Positions 1 through 11,762 of a stretch of 64,000 nt of DNA are shown in pieces. Origin of the DNA: Bagarius yarrelli (taxonomy: Eukaryota > Chordata > Actinopteri > Siluriformes > Sisoridae). The position numbers and the translations under genes are program-made. Under the pieces are notes generated by a model. That model made no database searches, was not told the origin of the DNA, and worked only from the letters and a program-made list of their open reading frames with translations. The first letter of the stretch is position 1, and each line of letters opens with the position of its first letter. Location of the stretch: the NCBI GenBank assembly GCA_005784505.1, contig VCAZ01000050.1:3036001-3100000 (forward strand), written 5' to 3'.

Positions 1-89
1 TATTTATACTGCCTATAATGAAGTTTATAATCATTTGAGTTTCACTGCAAGATTCAGTTTAGATTATCAGTGATTGACACTGAAAAGGA

Positions 90-170
90 AAGTTGTAGTG
101 TAGTGATTAAGGTGTTGGACCGCTAATTAGTTTGATTCCCGGCACCACCAAGTTAGCTATGATGGAGACA
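90..170 (+). mobile_element. SINE family 2 fragment (tRNA-like head)
   Basis: It carries the tRNA-like head of a SINE found about 14 times in the window: an A-box-like TAGTGATTAAGG, then GATTCCCGGCACCACCAAG. It is cut off near 170, where a MITE follows. Confidence 0.7.
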
Positions 171-178
171 TGTTAGAG

Positions 179-318
179 CAGGGGTGGGCAAACTCGGTCC
201 TGGAGTGTCGGGGTGTCCTGCAGAGTTTAGCTCCAACCCTAATTAAACACACCTGAACCAACTAATCAAGATCCTGCTAGGTATTTTTTAAAACATACAG
301 GTAGATTGCCCACCCCTG
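179..318. mobile_element. hAT-type MITE with 8-bp target duplication
   Basis: The 140-bp element has inverted ends CAGGGGTGGGCAA and TTGCCCACCCCTG. It is flanked by a perfect 8-bp direct repeat TGTTAGAG at 171-178 and 319-326. An 8-bp duplication and CAGGGGTG ends are typical of hAT transposons. The inside has the familiar fish sequence TCGGTCCTGGAG and TGCAGAGTTTAGCTCCAACC. It codes for nothing and would need a transposase in trans. Confidence 0.92.
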
Positions 319-597
319 TGTTAGAGGGATCCATGTTGCAGTATAAGGCTTTATTAGAATATTTGCCATAATCCAAAAATGTGGTCAATAAACAGGTTAA
401 AGGTACCCATAAAGCATAATAAATCCAAACAAACAAATCCAAAACAGTGGACAGTGGACGCAAACTAGAAAGAAAGCAAAGATCAGAAAACCAGGTAGAC
501 ATGAACATTAACATGAAATAACCGCTCGGTGAGGCTGACTAGCAAACTATATTTTGCAACTTCGTGACAGGAAGTGCTAGCGGAAGTGGTGCTAATA

Positions 598-755
598 CTA
601 GGTAAGGGTCGACCTCTGGTGGTGTGAGGTCAGAATTGTTACGGTTACCACCGCTGGGGCCCTGGGCAAGGCTCTTAAGCCCCAATTGCTTAGTTGTATA
701 AAAGACATAAATGTAAGTCGCTCTGCAGGACATCTGCCAAATGCTGTAAATATGA
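598..755 (+). mobile_element. SINE family 2, 3' half
   Basis: It matches the body and tail of SINE family 2: GGGGCCCTGGGCAAGG, CCCCAATTGCTTAGTTG, ATAAATGTAAGTCGCTCTG and CATCTGCCAAATGCTGTAAAT. The tRNA-like head is degenerate. Confidence 0.75.
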
Positions 756-1198
756 AAAGGAGATCCTTTATGAGGAGGATGTATTTATCAAACATACAGT
801 ATATATAGAACTTATTGCAACTGTGTAATTTGATATTTATTATTTTTGTTCACTTAAAGTCTGTTTTGTCTTTAGACAAACAAAAAAAACATTTACGCCT
901 ATAAAACAACCATACATATAACTTAGCAATCGATGCTACATATGATTGATCAGGTGCAACAAGGACTAAATATGATGCAGAAGCAAATTACTGAATAATC
1001 ATCTCGCCTTCATCCATTGATTATCTTATCGTTTTTACTTCTTTTTTCGGTCGGTACGTCTACATTGGGTTGTTTTTCCGTTTATAGTGTAAATGCAGAT
1101 ATCGGATACGGGCCAGTTTTAAACAATGATGTAAGCGGATCATAAAAAAAAATATGATTTAGTCACAGAATCGGAATTGGGCTACAAGATATACGTCT

Positions 1199-1390
1199 TC
1201 TAGTCATTATGCAGAGTTTGGTTTTTTTTTTTGCGCCTGGGCTAATAGCACAATTACCTCACAGGCCCGGGTTCGATTTCCAGGCAGTGGCCTTTCTGTA
1301 TGAACTTTACCCGGTTAACCCCGGGTTCTCCGGTTTCCCCCCATAGTCCAAAAACATTTATGTTAGATTCATTGTTAATTCTAAATTGCC
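1199..1390 (+). mobile_element. SINE family 1 (DANA/HE1-like), 5' portion
   Basis: The tRNA-like part includes the B-box-like GGGTTCGATTTCC, then the body with GGTTCTCCGGTTTCC and AGTCCAAAAACATTTATG. It stops inside the body at AAATTGCC. Its first bases, CTAGTCATTATGCAGAG, are shared with the inverted copy at 5438-5774. Confidence 0.85.
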
Positions 1391-3057
1391 AGAGTCTATA
1401 GTAACGATCTGAGGGAACAATAAGGAAATAAAAATTTTGAGCAATAATCTGTGCAGGTCTGTACAACAAAACCATGACCTGTAATTACTGTATTAATAAC
1501 AGATACACAGTACCAACAGATGATCCTATCAGCTCTGTGTTTTTTACAATACCACTATACTTAATGCAAAAATAAATGAATACGACTATTTCCAACTTGC
1601 AGGTTCATATTTTTTATAGATTGCTGAATATTTAATAACTGTAGAAGGCCATTTTTAATAGGTTTTTAAATCAGATTATTAATTAGCATACATTATTTTC
1701 AGTTGCTCAAAATGACGTGTTAGGTTATTACCGCTTTATGAATATTCATGCAATTATAAATTAACCATAATATTTAACACAAAGCTAAGAATGGCAGTTT
1801 TAATTAAATTTTATATAATAATGCACAGAAATTCTGCATTATTCTTAGTGTTACCTAATCACCGGGATGAGATTTACCTTCTACCAAATTCATTTATTTA
1901 TTTATCTATTCATTCGTTCATTAATTTGGTTCTTTCTTTCTTAGTTTTTTTTTTTGTTTCCTTCTCATATATTTAGCTCTAAGTCAGAAATTAAGTAACA
2001 GTTGTATAGGTTGTGTTATAGCGCTTAGCTGTGCGTAAAACAGGTTATTACATACACAGACACACACTATGGGTGACAGATGGATTTAACCCCGTATCAG
2101 GTTTTTGGGTAAAGATAATAAAATTCCCATTTCCCCGATGAGGACAAATGACAGTAAATAAACACATATTATGGTAAAATTAGCTTAATGACAGTATCAG
2201 ACAGGGAGGGAGGCATGTGTGTGTGTGTGGGGGGGGTGAGAGAGAGAGAGAGTGAGTTCCCTTTAGTGGAGACGAAAGAGTGATATTGCTGTGTCTAGTC
2301 ACGTTTTCTGACTCAGCTTGAATCCTCCATCTGTTCCTCCAGCATCGTTTCTTCCTCCCATCTTTCCTACTAAAGTCATAATGCCCATTTTTGAGTGATT
2401 TGTTGACTCTGGGGGTGGGGGAGGGGATCCGTTTGTAATGAAATGAGATGGAAACGGTGGCATGCACGGCTCGATTCACTTCATTGTAAATAACAAAAGT
2501 GATGTGAGGAAGTCATATACATGTGTGATTTTCTCATTTTAAGAGGTTGTTGGTAAACGTGCTAAAGTATTTTTTTAATTTTAGGTAAATTATCTTTATT
2601 GAAGTTATTGTATCTTTGTGTGATTTTGATTAGTAACTAAATATGTGGCTACCAAGTTATAAGATAAGTAAGTAGATGTAGATCTGCAGGTTACGGTACC
2701 TTTACTATCACTGCATAGTGCTTTGCTTAGTGCTCGTTTCCTGTTATTTGCGAGAGTTATTTTGAAGGGTTTTTCTTCTGGACTGTTACAATATCGTGTT
2801 AGAGCGCGAGTCCTCGATTCCACATCTCTCTTGAGTGACTAAGTATGAGTCATAGAAAATCCTGTGTGTGTGTGTGTTCTGTGATTTACTGTAATGAAAA
2901 GAAGTGTGTTATTGTACCTCAATACTCCTTGCTTTATAAATAACCAGACAGCATGTGGTCGTGACTACCGAGCTGAATCAATTTACTTATTGTACACTAG
3001 TGTCTATTAATACTGGAGCAAAAGTGTTGCGTGCTTGTACTTTTTTGTATGTAATGT
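1391..3057. other. intron sequence, no gene seen
   Basis: Mostly AT-rich single-copy-looking sequence. It includes a short GT/GA-rich patch at 2217-2252, an AP-1-like TGACTCA near 2310, and a short GT run near 2862. Open frames are short and unlike known proteins. Confidence 0.5.
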
Positions 3058-3670
3058 CAGTGGTGGTCCGTCATGGTCAGTATGTCCTTCTCTGCTGTCT
3101 AAACACTATCAGAATCACTGACCCACATTTACAACCTAAATTCTAATATTTGTTCCATTAAATTATATTAATTTAATCCCAACAGTTTATTCTCTTCATT
3201 TCGTAGTGTTTCTCTTGCTGCACTGCTTCCAGTACGTGTATGTGGATGTTAGATTTTTTTGTCCAATCAGATTTCAGCATCTATGTGCTGCCATGTTAAT
3301 CTAATCTGCCCAGGGCTTCAGAATCAGTAGTGCTGCCCATGGAACTTAAACTATATTAGCAGTGGGACTGTTTCTTTAACCAATCAGATCTCAAATTTAC
3401 CTCACAGGACCAGCTAACTGGCCCACAATAACGTCAGTATTTTCCTGTCCTCTGATTGGTTGATCAGAGCAAAACTGTTACAGTCAAGTTTGACTAGCAA
3501 AACATGTCTGTGAAGATAAATTAGAATTTTTACACCCAGAATGGCTGACCGAGAAGGAGAAATTGACTAGATCTCGGACATACTTGAAAATCCATTTTCA
3601 AAGGGGACTTAAGAAACGTTAGACATTGTGAAGAGAGAGCGGCTAAATCCAAAGCTAACTAATTGTGCAG
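3058..3670 (+). pseudogene. hAT element 5' end with ZMYM1-like transposase start, broken
   Basis: It opens with the terminus CAGTGGTGGTCCGTCATGG, followed by a leader repeated at 12770-13191, 35314-35700 and 56905-57067. An ATG at 3541 starts MADREGEID and then meets a stop. Beyond it ISDILENPFSKGT continues to a second stop. This matches the amino end that many fish zinc finger MYM-type 1-like hAT transposases share, with a MAD-start and an ILK-PFS motif. Only the 5' end is present and it cannot encode a working protein. Confidence 0.7.
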
Positions 3671-3689
3671 AACTCATCTGATTTCTGTG

Positions 3690-4375
3690 GTCTAGACCGG
3701 ATGGGCATCTAGGAGAGGTGCTAATCCACCATCTGGGCTGGATACGGACTGAATACAGTGGCAATGGGTATTAGAGAGAAACAGACTTATATTAGCGTAG
3801 ATGCTCTTCTACTTGTATAATGGAAATGTGTGTGTCTACCTTCCAAACAGTGTTAATCAGATTATTCCAAAGTCTGGGCACTAGATAAAAAAAATCTGCC
3901 GCTTGCAGTTATATATGATATTTTAGGAATGATCAAATTGCCAGAGTTTTAAGAGTGCAGTGGACGTGGAGGACTGTAATACAATAAGAGCTCACTTAAG
4001 TACTGAGCTGCTAGACCAATTAGGGCTTCATAAGTAATTAGCAAGATTTTAAAATGAATGCAATATTTAATAGGAAGCCAGTGCAGTGTTGACAGAACTG
4101 GGCTAATGGTCAGACTTTGATTCTAGTAGGAACTCTAGCTGCTGCATTTTGTACCAACTGAATTTAAAGGTGCAGAACAATTACCCAATAAATCAATACA
4201 ATAATCTAATCTTGAGGTCATGAACACATGAATTAATGTTTCTGCATTTGACATTAGACAGGTCGTAATTTAAATATATTTTTGAGATAAATATAAATAA
4301 AATGCAGTTTTACACATTTTTCTAGAAATGTGGCCCTCGAAGAAAAGATTGCTATGAATCCATATGGAAGATGGG
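3690..4375 (-). pseudogene. LINE (L2/Rex-like) 3' fragment, antisense
   Basis: On the minus strand this matches the decayed LINE at 54340-56640 over its reverse transcriptase C-terminal part and 3' region. Shared stretches include CTCTAGCTGCTGCATTTTG (antisense of QNAAARV) at 4133-4151, and TTAATAGGAAGCCAGTGCAG near 4067. Stops and deletions are frequent. Confidence 0.75.
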
Positions 4376-4419
4376 CTTTCCTTAACCTTTGCAGGAAATA
4401 AAAGCACTGCTGGGCTTTT

Positions 4420-4690
4420 TCTTCCTGTGTTTGTGTGGGTTTAGTCCGGGATCTCCGGTTTCCCTGCACAGTCCAAAAAAAAAAGTATGTTTTAAATTGG
4501 TGATTCTAAATTGCCCATAGGAGTGAGTGTGAGTGTGTGTATGTGTTGTTTGTCTTTGAGATATGATGGACTGGTGACCTGTCCAGGGTGACCCCCCTTT
4601 ATGCCTTTCGCCAAATGACAGCTTGAAAAGACTTCAGGAGATCCCTGTGACCCTGATTAGGAATGAGGAATAAGCGGGCACAGATTGATG
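4420..4690 (+). mobile_element. SINE family 1, 5'-truncated, with microsatellite tail
   Basis: The copy starts inside the body (GTGTGGGTTTAGTCCGGG) and runs through AAATTGCCCATAGGAGTGAG, GACTGGTGACCTGTCCAGGG and GATCCCTGTGACCCTGATTA to its 3' end. It then passes directly into the ATGG array. Confidence 0.85.
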
Positions 4691-5036
4691 GATGGGTGGG
4701 TGGATGGATGATGGATGGGTGGATGGATGGATGGATGGGTGGGTGGATGGATGGATGGATTGGATGGATGGATGGATGGTTTGGATGATGAATGGATGGA
4801 TGGATGGATGGATGGATGGATGGATGGATGGATGGATGGGTGGATGGGTGGATGGATGGATGGATGGGTGGGTGGGTGGATGGATGGATGGATGGTTTGG
4901 ATGATGAATGGATGGATGATGGATGGATGGATGATGGATGGATGGGCGGGTGGGAGGATGGATGGATAGAAGGATGGGTGGGTGGAGGGGATGGATGGAT
5001 GGATGGATGGATGGGTGGGTGGATGGGTGGATGGAT
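4687..5036. repeat. (ATGG)n microsatellite array, about 350 bp
   Basis: A GGAT/GGTG tetranucleotide array with internal higher-order copies, for example GGTTTGGATGATGAATGG at about 4779 and 4893. It grows out of the SINE tail before it. Long open frames on both strands (WMDG- and HPSI-rich) only reflect the absence of stop codons in the repeat. Confidence 0.95.
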
Positions 5037-5376
5037 TTTGAAATGCTATAACATTTACTGTGTTGGAAACACAGGCAAAACAAATGTTTCAGTTCAGAAA
5101 GTTTACCACATAAAGGCTTGCGTATAGGCAGATAAACATCCTATATACATACATTTGTTTAGTAGTTTACAAACAGCAGCATCTTTTGCTGAAGGAAATC
5201 TGCAAATGCCATGTGCCACATGGGCACAAACACGTTTTAGCCATAGGGAATTTAGGACAGGCTTAACAACAGGATCTGTGTTAGTCTCTAAATATGGTCT
5301 GTAACGAAAGCTAGAATATGCTGCGATAATGATTTAATGTTCGGTCACAGCTCAGAGTGCAAGCCTTCACACTTTC

Positions 5377-5401
5377 ACACACACACACACACACACACAC
5401 T
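5377..5401. repeat. (CA)n microsatellite
   Basis: About twelve CA units. Confidence 0.95.
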
Positions 5402-5437
5402 GCACTGATGGGAGCAAGCAGGAATGACATTTATTCT

Positions 5438-5774
5438 TCATTCATTCATCTTCTATACCCGCTTATTCCCTAATTCAGGGTCACAGGGATCTGCTGGAGT
5501 CTATCCCAGCCGTCTCTGAAAGGGTTAAAGGCAGGAGGGGGACATCCTGGACAGGTCGCCAGTCCATCACAAGGCCACACACACATACTCACTCCTATTG
5601 GCAATTTAGAATTAACAATGAATCTAACATAAATGTTTTTGGACTATGGGGGGAAACCGGAGAACCTGGGGTTAACCGGGTAAAGTTCATACAGAAAGGC
5701 CATCGACCCGGGCCTGTGAGGTAATTGTGCTATTAGCCCAGGCGAAGAAAAAACCAAACTCTGCATAATGACTA
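5438..5774 (-). mobile_element. SINE family 1, near full length, antisense
   Basis: Read on the minus strand it has the head CTAGTCATTATGCAGAG, the B-box-like region, the body with GGTTAACCCCAGGTTCTCC, and the 3' end with GAATTAGGGAATAAGCGGG followed by ATGAATGAATGAA. It is the most complete member of the subtype shared with 1199-1390. Confidence 0.85.
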
Positions 5775-6018
5775 GGCGATGTGTAAAGTGCGAACGCTGT
5801 TTACATTAACTTTACTGCAGTGATAACTCAGGGATTGGAGCTCTAACAAGCTTACTGCGACTATATTTCAGCTAAAGCAATATCCCCTCCACGCTTTCTT
5901 CTCCAGGAAAATTGTTCCCTTTAGGGTTAGAGTGCTCATGACAAACATTTATTCGGTCACTGTTGGCTTACACGTTATTTATCAAGCACCAGTATTGCCA
6001 AGCTGCTACCCCAACCCG

Positions 6019-6100
6019 ACCTTGCGCCAGAGATGCCGTACGTATTAGGGTGTGATATGCCAAAAAAAAAGAATTTCACTGTGTTGTAATGTAGAAAAAG
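6019..6100 (+). mobile_element. SINE family 3, 3' fragment
   Basis: GACCTTGCGCC through GTGTGATATGCCAAAAAAAAAG matches the 3' part of the SINE at 10071-10325 (CCCTGCGCTCTGACC and GGGATATGCGAAAAA). Confidence 0.6.
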
Positions 6101-6104
6101 TCTT

Positions 6105-6705
6105 TATGTATCACATTCAATACAGCACAGTGAAATTTGTTTCCTCATTTATCCCAGGTTATGAGGCAGAGAGGGTCTTTCTCATCTGTTCTGCTAAAGA
6201 GCTCAACAGTGGAAGCTTGGCAGTGGAGACACCTGAACTCTGACTGTCTCACTTCACCGCTCACATTCCCCTAAATGCTAATCATGCACACCTGCACCTT
6301 CCAATACACTCTCCCTATTTCTTACCTCAGCACGCTGTCTGGTCTCAGCTAAAGAAGAAGAACTCTATCTCGTGTCTCCAAGATTTCTTCTCGCGCTTTC
6401 AATTCTGCGATTACTGGTTCAACGGATTTCTCCAAACTAGCGAGATTTTCAGACCCCTCCTGCTGCTGGCCAGTGAAAGTTATTTCTGAAGTGACTTTGT
6501 GTAAGCTTCACATTCCGAGTGATCCTGCTTTTGAGTTCTCCCTTCGTTTCAAACATTCTACGTTTGATAAGTTCACCGTCTCTACTGATTTGTGTTTACT
6601 TCCGGAATAAAAGTGGTCTGTTTGATTCTAACGGAGTGTTCTGTGTCTACTTCCTGTTAGACTGACCTTCATTTCAGAGCGTTAACAGCTTGAGCCACCA
6701 CTTTG
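6105..6705 (-). mobile_element. SINE family 3, antisense, split by a solo LTR
   Basis: The left part 6105-6244 holds the SINE tail and body in antisense. The right part 6662-6705 holds the tRNA-like head in antisense (GCTTGAGCCACCACTT). The interruption is the LTR at 6245-6661. The copy at 17835-18042 shows the uninterrupted order. Confidence 0.75.
6245..6661 (+). mobile_element. solo LTR (Ty3/gypsy-like), 417 bp, with 5-bp TSD
   Basis: It begins TGTCTCAC and ends CTTCCTGTTAGA. Near the 3' end is GGAATAAAAGTGGTCTG, with an AATAAA polyadenylation signal. It is flanked by a perfect 5-bp duplication CTGAC at 6240-6244 and 6662-6666. The related copy at 27199-27542 ends in TTACA, so the terminal C has probably changed here. 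No internal retrotransposon genes are present. The gypsy assignment is an inference from LTR form. Confidence 0.85.
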
Positions 6706-8160
6706 TAATATATATATGTGACGAGAGTAAGGCCACTTCTTCATGTTAGCCAATTCCAAACATTTAGTTATGTTACAATAAAAGCTAAAAGAATGGAAAC
6801 TTGGAGCTTAGGAATGTTGTCAGGTTCATAGTGGATAGAAAGCCGATCTTGAAACCAGATTGTTAAGAACATAACTTAGGCATGACTTTAAAATAAAACC
6901 AGAGAAATCTGCAAAGTCATACTTTAAATATGCAGAACAACACAAATACCAGGGACCCAGGTAAGATGAAGGTTAGCTACTAACTGCTCACCACTGTGCT
7001 GCCCAGTTTTGGATGTGGGATAAGTACAGTTAAGTCTAGAAGTGTGTGTCAATCTCTGTGTCAAGGCTTACTTAGTTGAACGGATTGCCAGACTGAGACA
7101 CAGATTAGTAAAACTCAGACGGGTGCGTTTATTAAAGTCAAGATGCGTGAAAGACGCAGGAGATAAAATAGGATGATGCGGTGTACTAAAGGTTTTACGA
7201 AGCATGTAGGGGAGCTGGAGAAAGTCCACAGAGCTACTAGCATAGGACGTAAGCCTGGAGCCTGGACACAAGTAACTAGAAAACATTTATTCAATCATAG
7301 CAGCAAGTGACAAGGCTAGCATCAACATCGCAGTTTGTTAAGTGTAAGACCAGACAGTGCCTGTGTGCGCGGTGTTCACATCTTTGTTCTCCCTTATAGG
7401 GGACTGAGTGAGTGCAGAGTAATTAGGGAATGACTTGCAGGTAACATTAATTAGAACTCTGGTGATTGTGTGAGTTGCATGGTATAGAAGGATTAGGTGA
7501 GGAGACACTTAGATGCGTAATGCAGAGAACACAATCGTGGCCATGAATAGGACACGTCCTTGGCATAGTTTTATTAAGGGACAAAAATTTTTTGGTTTGC
7601 TGATTGTAAACAAAGCAGACTTTTTCTTGTGTTCCAATTATCACCTTACTGTTACTGCCTGTTCCCTGGTGTAACTACATGCTGGATATTAGATCCAAAT
7701 TCCCTGCCATGTAATGGACTGCCCCACTTTTATCCTAGCAGAGTAAGTGTTTGGAGCAAGGCCCACACTCTCGTTTAACCTCAAACTTCAAACATCTTAG
7801 AATAGTTTAGTTAAAATATATTTTATGCTGCTATGTGCATTATATATAACATTCTGGCAGTCAGTCTACTAATTCTCTCTATATTTCCTACAGCAGGACT
7901 ATATGATTTGACCGAAAAGAAAATAGCATCCTGTTTGTTTTGAGCACTGATGCCAACATTTATCACTTCTGATTATTCAGTGATAATTTGGCACACAGTG
8001 ACAATGAAATTCAGTTCTGAACATGTTTTTGATTTAATATTTGAATAATGAATTCAATAGTTGAATAAATGTCTTTGTTTGGAATTTGGAGCAGCTCTCA
8101 AATTACATTTGTAGGGCATAAATTCCCATCAGAATTAAAGCATTAAAAAACATGCCTTGG
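6706..8160. other. intron sequence, no gene seen
   Basis: Apparently single-copy AT-rich sequence. There are no recognisable repeats beyond short homopolymers and no coding similarity in the short open frames. Confidence 0.45.
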
Positions 8161-8312
8161 CATCGCCGTGGTGTGTAGTGGGTTATGGCACCGGCACCCA
8201 AATGCACAAGTTGCAACCCGGGTTTGAATGCGGTCCTTTCGGTCCCACCTCTATCTCCCCCATTTCATTCCACTGTTCTATCAATAAATACACAAAATAT
8301 CTTTAAAAAAAC
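8160..8312 (+). mobile_element. SINE family 4 (tRNA-derived)
   Basis: It has an A-box-like GTGTGTAGTGGGTTATGG, then a B-box-like CCGGGTTTGAATGCGG, and a tail TTCTATCAATAAATACA. Similar tails occur at 17648-17758 and, in antisense, at 60722-60870. Confidence 0.65.
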
Positions 8313-8690
8313 ATGCCTTCTGGCGACCACAGGAGGGCTCCTTCACCGGAATTCTAACAGTCACTTCCAGTAGCACTTCCAGTAGCTAGCTCTTATAAGC
8401 TAACGCTAAACCACTGCCTCGTTGTTGGATTGTTTGGCTGTATAGTTAGCCCTGTCTACTTACTAAGCCTTTTGGTTTATGTCTGTTGTCTCTCTGGTTT
8501 TATCTATACTTTCTCCTGTTTACGATTATGTCTATTTTCTTTGCACTGTTTATTAGTATTTACCGTGTACCTGACCTCTGCCTGTCTACTGTTTACAGTT
8601 CTGCTTCTGTGTCGACTTCAATGAAGCTGTTACTTGCATTATGGAACCAAATTTGTCTGGTTGTTACACGTTGAGTCTGATGGACATTAT
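8313..8690. mobile_element. possible LTR fragment
   Basis: Pyrimidine-rich sequence with phrases such as TTTGGTTTATGTCTG and GTGTACCTGACCTCTGCC, typical of fish gypsy LTRs. No termini or target duplication were found. Confidence 0.3.
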
Positions 8691-9240
8691 TAACATCATC
8701 TAACTAATGTAGATTGATTAAACAGAAAGCTGTTGTAGTGTTTTAGAGATGCTTCATTATGCAGAAGTTTTTTAACTAAATAAAACGACGAAAAATGTAG
8801 GCTTTATTAAAGCTCAATTGTAAATATGTCATTATACATTTATTACAAATTATTACATATTATATTGTGTTCTATCAGTGGTGTTTAGCTGTTTAGCAAC
8901 ATATAAATTTGTTTCTTCCCCATGTTTCTTTCCCTCATTATGGGCCGGTAACATGAGTTGAGCTTGTGATGGAGCTTTAGTTGAAGCGCTCACGTATCAG
9001 CAGCAACTATTTTTTTTTTTGGGCATAGATAAAATGGGGCAGATAGAGAGAGACTTGGTGGGGGGGTTACCGGAAAGAGGCTAAGAACTATTATTCTTTT
9101 ATCAAAAAGCAGCATAAAAAAATTCAAGAGTAAGAGTTCCTGGTACCTTTCCGGTTCATGTGAGCAGCTGCAGCAGTATTAGACCCGCCCCAAATGCTCT
9201 CATTGGTTGAAACATGTGATGACACTCATCCCAACACAAA

Positions 9241-9390
9241 TAATGATGATATATATATAGTATATATATAGATATATATATAGATATATAGATATATAGA
9301 TCTATATATCTATATATATATATAGATCTATAGATCTATATATCTATATATAGATTATAGATCTATAGATCTATTATATATAATTTTATT
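9241..9390. repeat. AT-rich palindromic array with ATAGATCTAT units
   Basis: About 140 bp built from TATA runs and repeated self-complementary TATAGATCTATA units, able to form hairpins or a cruciform. Confidence 0.9.
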
Positions 9391-10070
9391 GACACTTGAT
9401 TACGCTATCTATTCTTTCCTGTCTTTACTTTTATCCCTCTTCTTGTTGTTCTTGTAAGAATTAGGAGCAGCTGGGAGAAATAAAGGAAAATCCCATTAGA
9501 TTGTATTCAACTCACCTAAATTAAGGTTCTCATCTTATTTAACTATTTTTAGGACATCCTTCTATTAAAAACCTATCTTCTCTCATCCAGAATCCTACCA
9601 CCAGTTTACAAGCTTTTATCCAATTTACACTGCTACATCATACCTCCGCTCTGCTAATGACGCTCATACTTTCCTTAAATACTCATGGATCGGCTTGTCT
9701 CTCATCATAGCAGGCAACTTCTCAACTTAGATTTAATCCTGGCAGGACTGAGCTGCTGCACATCCCAGGAGATGCCTTCTTATGCCAGAACCTTGTGATC
9801 TACATAGGGAGGTTTCACATGATGCCGTCTGTGCAAAAAACTCCAACCTGGCGTAACCTGGACAACCGACTCTTCTCATACTGTTAATCTGATATACTGA
9901 GGGTTTTTCTTTATACGATTGACATTAATATTTAAAGATTTTGTCAGTTGATTGCTTTATAGACTGCTTAGGGGCGTGTTTACCCCAATGTAATTTAAAT
10001 ATTTGATTAGTGAGACTCACCCACATGCCACCAGACCCCTCTGGCAGCGGCACACGCACCATATCCAGGG

Positions 10071-10330
10071 TTTGGCTCAAATGGTTAAGGTGCTGAGTTG
10101 TTAATCTGAAGACCAGAAAACACCTGGGTTCAAGCCCCACCTCCGGCAAGTCAACCACTGTTGGGTCCTTGAGCAAGACCCTTAACCCTTCCTGCTCTCC
10201 AGGGGCGCTGCATCATAGCTGACCCTGCGCTCTGACCCCAACTTACTAAGATGGGATATGCGAAAAAATGCATTTCATTGGCTCTGTACATGTACCTTGC
10301 ACAATTGACAATGAATTGAATATACATACA
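10071..10330 (+). mobile_element. SINE family 3 (tRNA-derived)
   Basis: The A-box-like TGGCTCAAATGGTTAAGG and B-box-like GGGTTCAAGCCCC lie about 45 bp apart. A body follows with GTTGGGTCCTTGAGCAAG, GACCCTGCGCTCTGACCCC and GATGGGATATGCGAAAAA. This is the most complete copy of the family here. Confidence 0.85.
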
Positions 10331-11292
10331 TATACACATATACATATCCAGAATTCTCTGTACCAGAAGTAGGTTGCTTGAACTACCTCTGGGCTGTCCA
10401 AATAGTCACTGTCTGTCCTTTAGACGAACCAACCCTTATTGGTCTTTTTCGAGTTTGTACTAGGATATGTTATTTGATGAAGAATAATGTCTTAGTTTTC
10501 CCTGAATAAGAGCATGTGTTAAAAACTGTATATGAAACTATAAATGTGTCTTTGGCTTGATTCCCAGGTCATTATCTTACTGATAAGGGAGGTGATAGCA
10601 TGCACAGCTAGTCACTTGATGGAGCAGCTCACAGCAGGTCAAGTGCAGTCTTTGCCAGCTTGATGCCTAGACTGACTTTACTCTTTGAAACTATGTGTCT
10701 GTGGGTATTTCCATTATTTTGGCTCTAGACTGCAGTAGATTGGGATTAAATTACCATTGAATTTAAAATGCAGAGTTTCTTTTAATGGCATACTATATTA
10801 AATGGACATAATAAACCAACACCAGTGATATATTAGAACAGAGCATGGGAACCCAATCCTGTACTGTTGTCTTGTGTGTCTGCTATACCTGCTATATATT
10901 GGGGTCAGGGGTTAGGAGAACCCAACAGGCTCCTATGATGAAGTTAATGATAAACCAAATATTACTAAATGTTGCTGATAAAAATGTAAAGTTTTCATCT
11001 AAAAAAAAAAACCTATAATATTTTTATGTCACAATCTAAACTGTTGTATAAAATGTTATATAGAAATTATAGGTCATAGTTTAACAAATATGTCTTACGT
11101 TATAGTCATAGTTTAGTTTTTTTCCAGTTGGGAAGTTTTTCCTTAAACAGTTTTGAAAATCCTCTGAACTGAAATATTTTATCTAAATGATCAGTGATAC
11201 AGAAGGTTTTTGAGGCTGTGTAAAAATATCGATACAGCTAACTATCGCATTTTTTTATGATCGTGTACCGATATTCTAACCTCCACTATTGT

Positions 11293-11293
11293 G

Positions 11294-11361
<68 letters not shown>
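11293..11361. repeat. (TA)n microsatellite
   Basis: About 34 TA units with one GTA interruption. Just upstream at 11225-11275 lies ATATCGATACAG...GTACCGATATTC, which resembles the end of a decayed MITE. Confidence 0.95.
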
Positions 11362-11363
<2 letters not shown>

Positions 11364-11492
11364 AACTACAACAATAAGCTGATTTATGTTTACGTTAATA
11401 TTCAATTAAAACCATTAAATGACTTCCTCCTTTGCGTATCTGTATTTGGAAAAAAAAAAAATCCGAGCGCCTCCAACTTTGTGTTAGTTGTA

Positions 11493-11762
11493 TTGTTAGA
11501 TACTTCATTCATCTTCTATACCCACTTATTCCCTAATTCGGGTCGCCAGTCCATCACAGGGCCACATACACACTCACTCCTATGGGCAATTTAGAACATA
11601 CATGTTTTTGGACTGTGGGAGGAAACTGGAGTACCCGGAGTAAACCCCATGCAAGCACAGGGAGAACCTGTAAACTTCACACAGAAAGAATCGAACCCGG
11701 GACCTTCTTGCTGTGAGTCAACAGTGCGAACCACGAAGCCATCGTGCTGCCCCTTGTTAGAT
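11493..11762 (-). mobile_element. SINE family 1 with 9-bp target duplication, antisense
   Basis: The body spans 11502-11753. In antisense the head is GGGGCAGCACGATGGCTTCG and the B-box region GGGTTCGATTC. The tail is GGGTATAGAAGATGAATGAA. A perfect 9-bp duplication TTGTTAGAT flanks it at 11493-11501 and 11754-11762. Part of the 3' body is deleted (GGGTCGCCAGTCC directly follows AATTC). Confidence 0.93.

Noticed and set aside
266..514. 82-residue frame on the minus strand
   Set aside because: Overlaps the end of a MITE and has no similarity to known proteins.
4634..5127. Long open frames rich in WMDG or HPSIHPSI
   Set aside because: They are translations of the ATGG microsatellite, open on both strands because the repeat has no stop codons.
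10071..10140. Possible tRNA gene (A and B boxes)
   Set aside because: The boxes belong to the head of a multicopy SINE and no cloverleaf with paired acceptor stem was evident.
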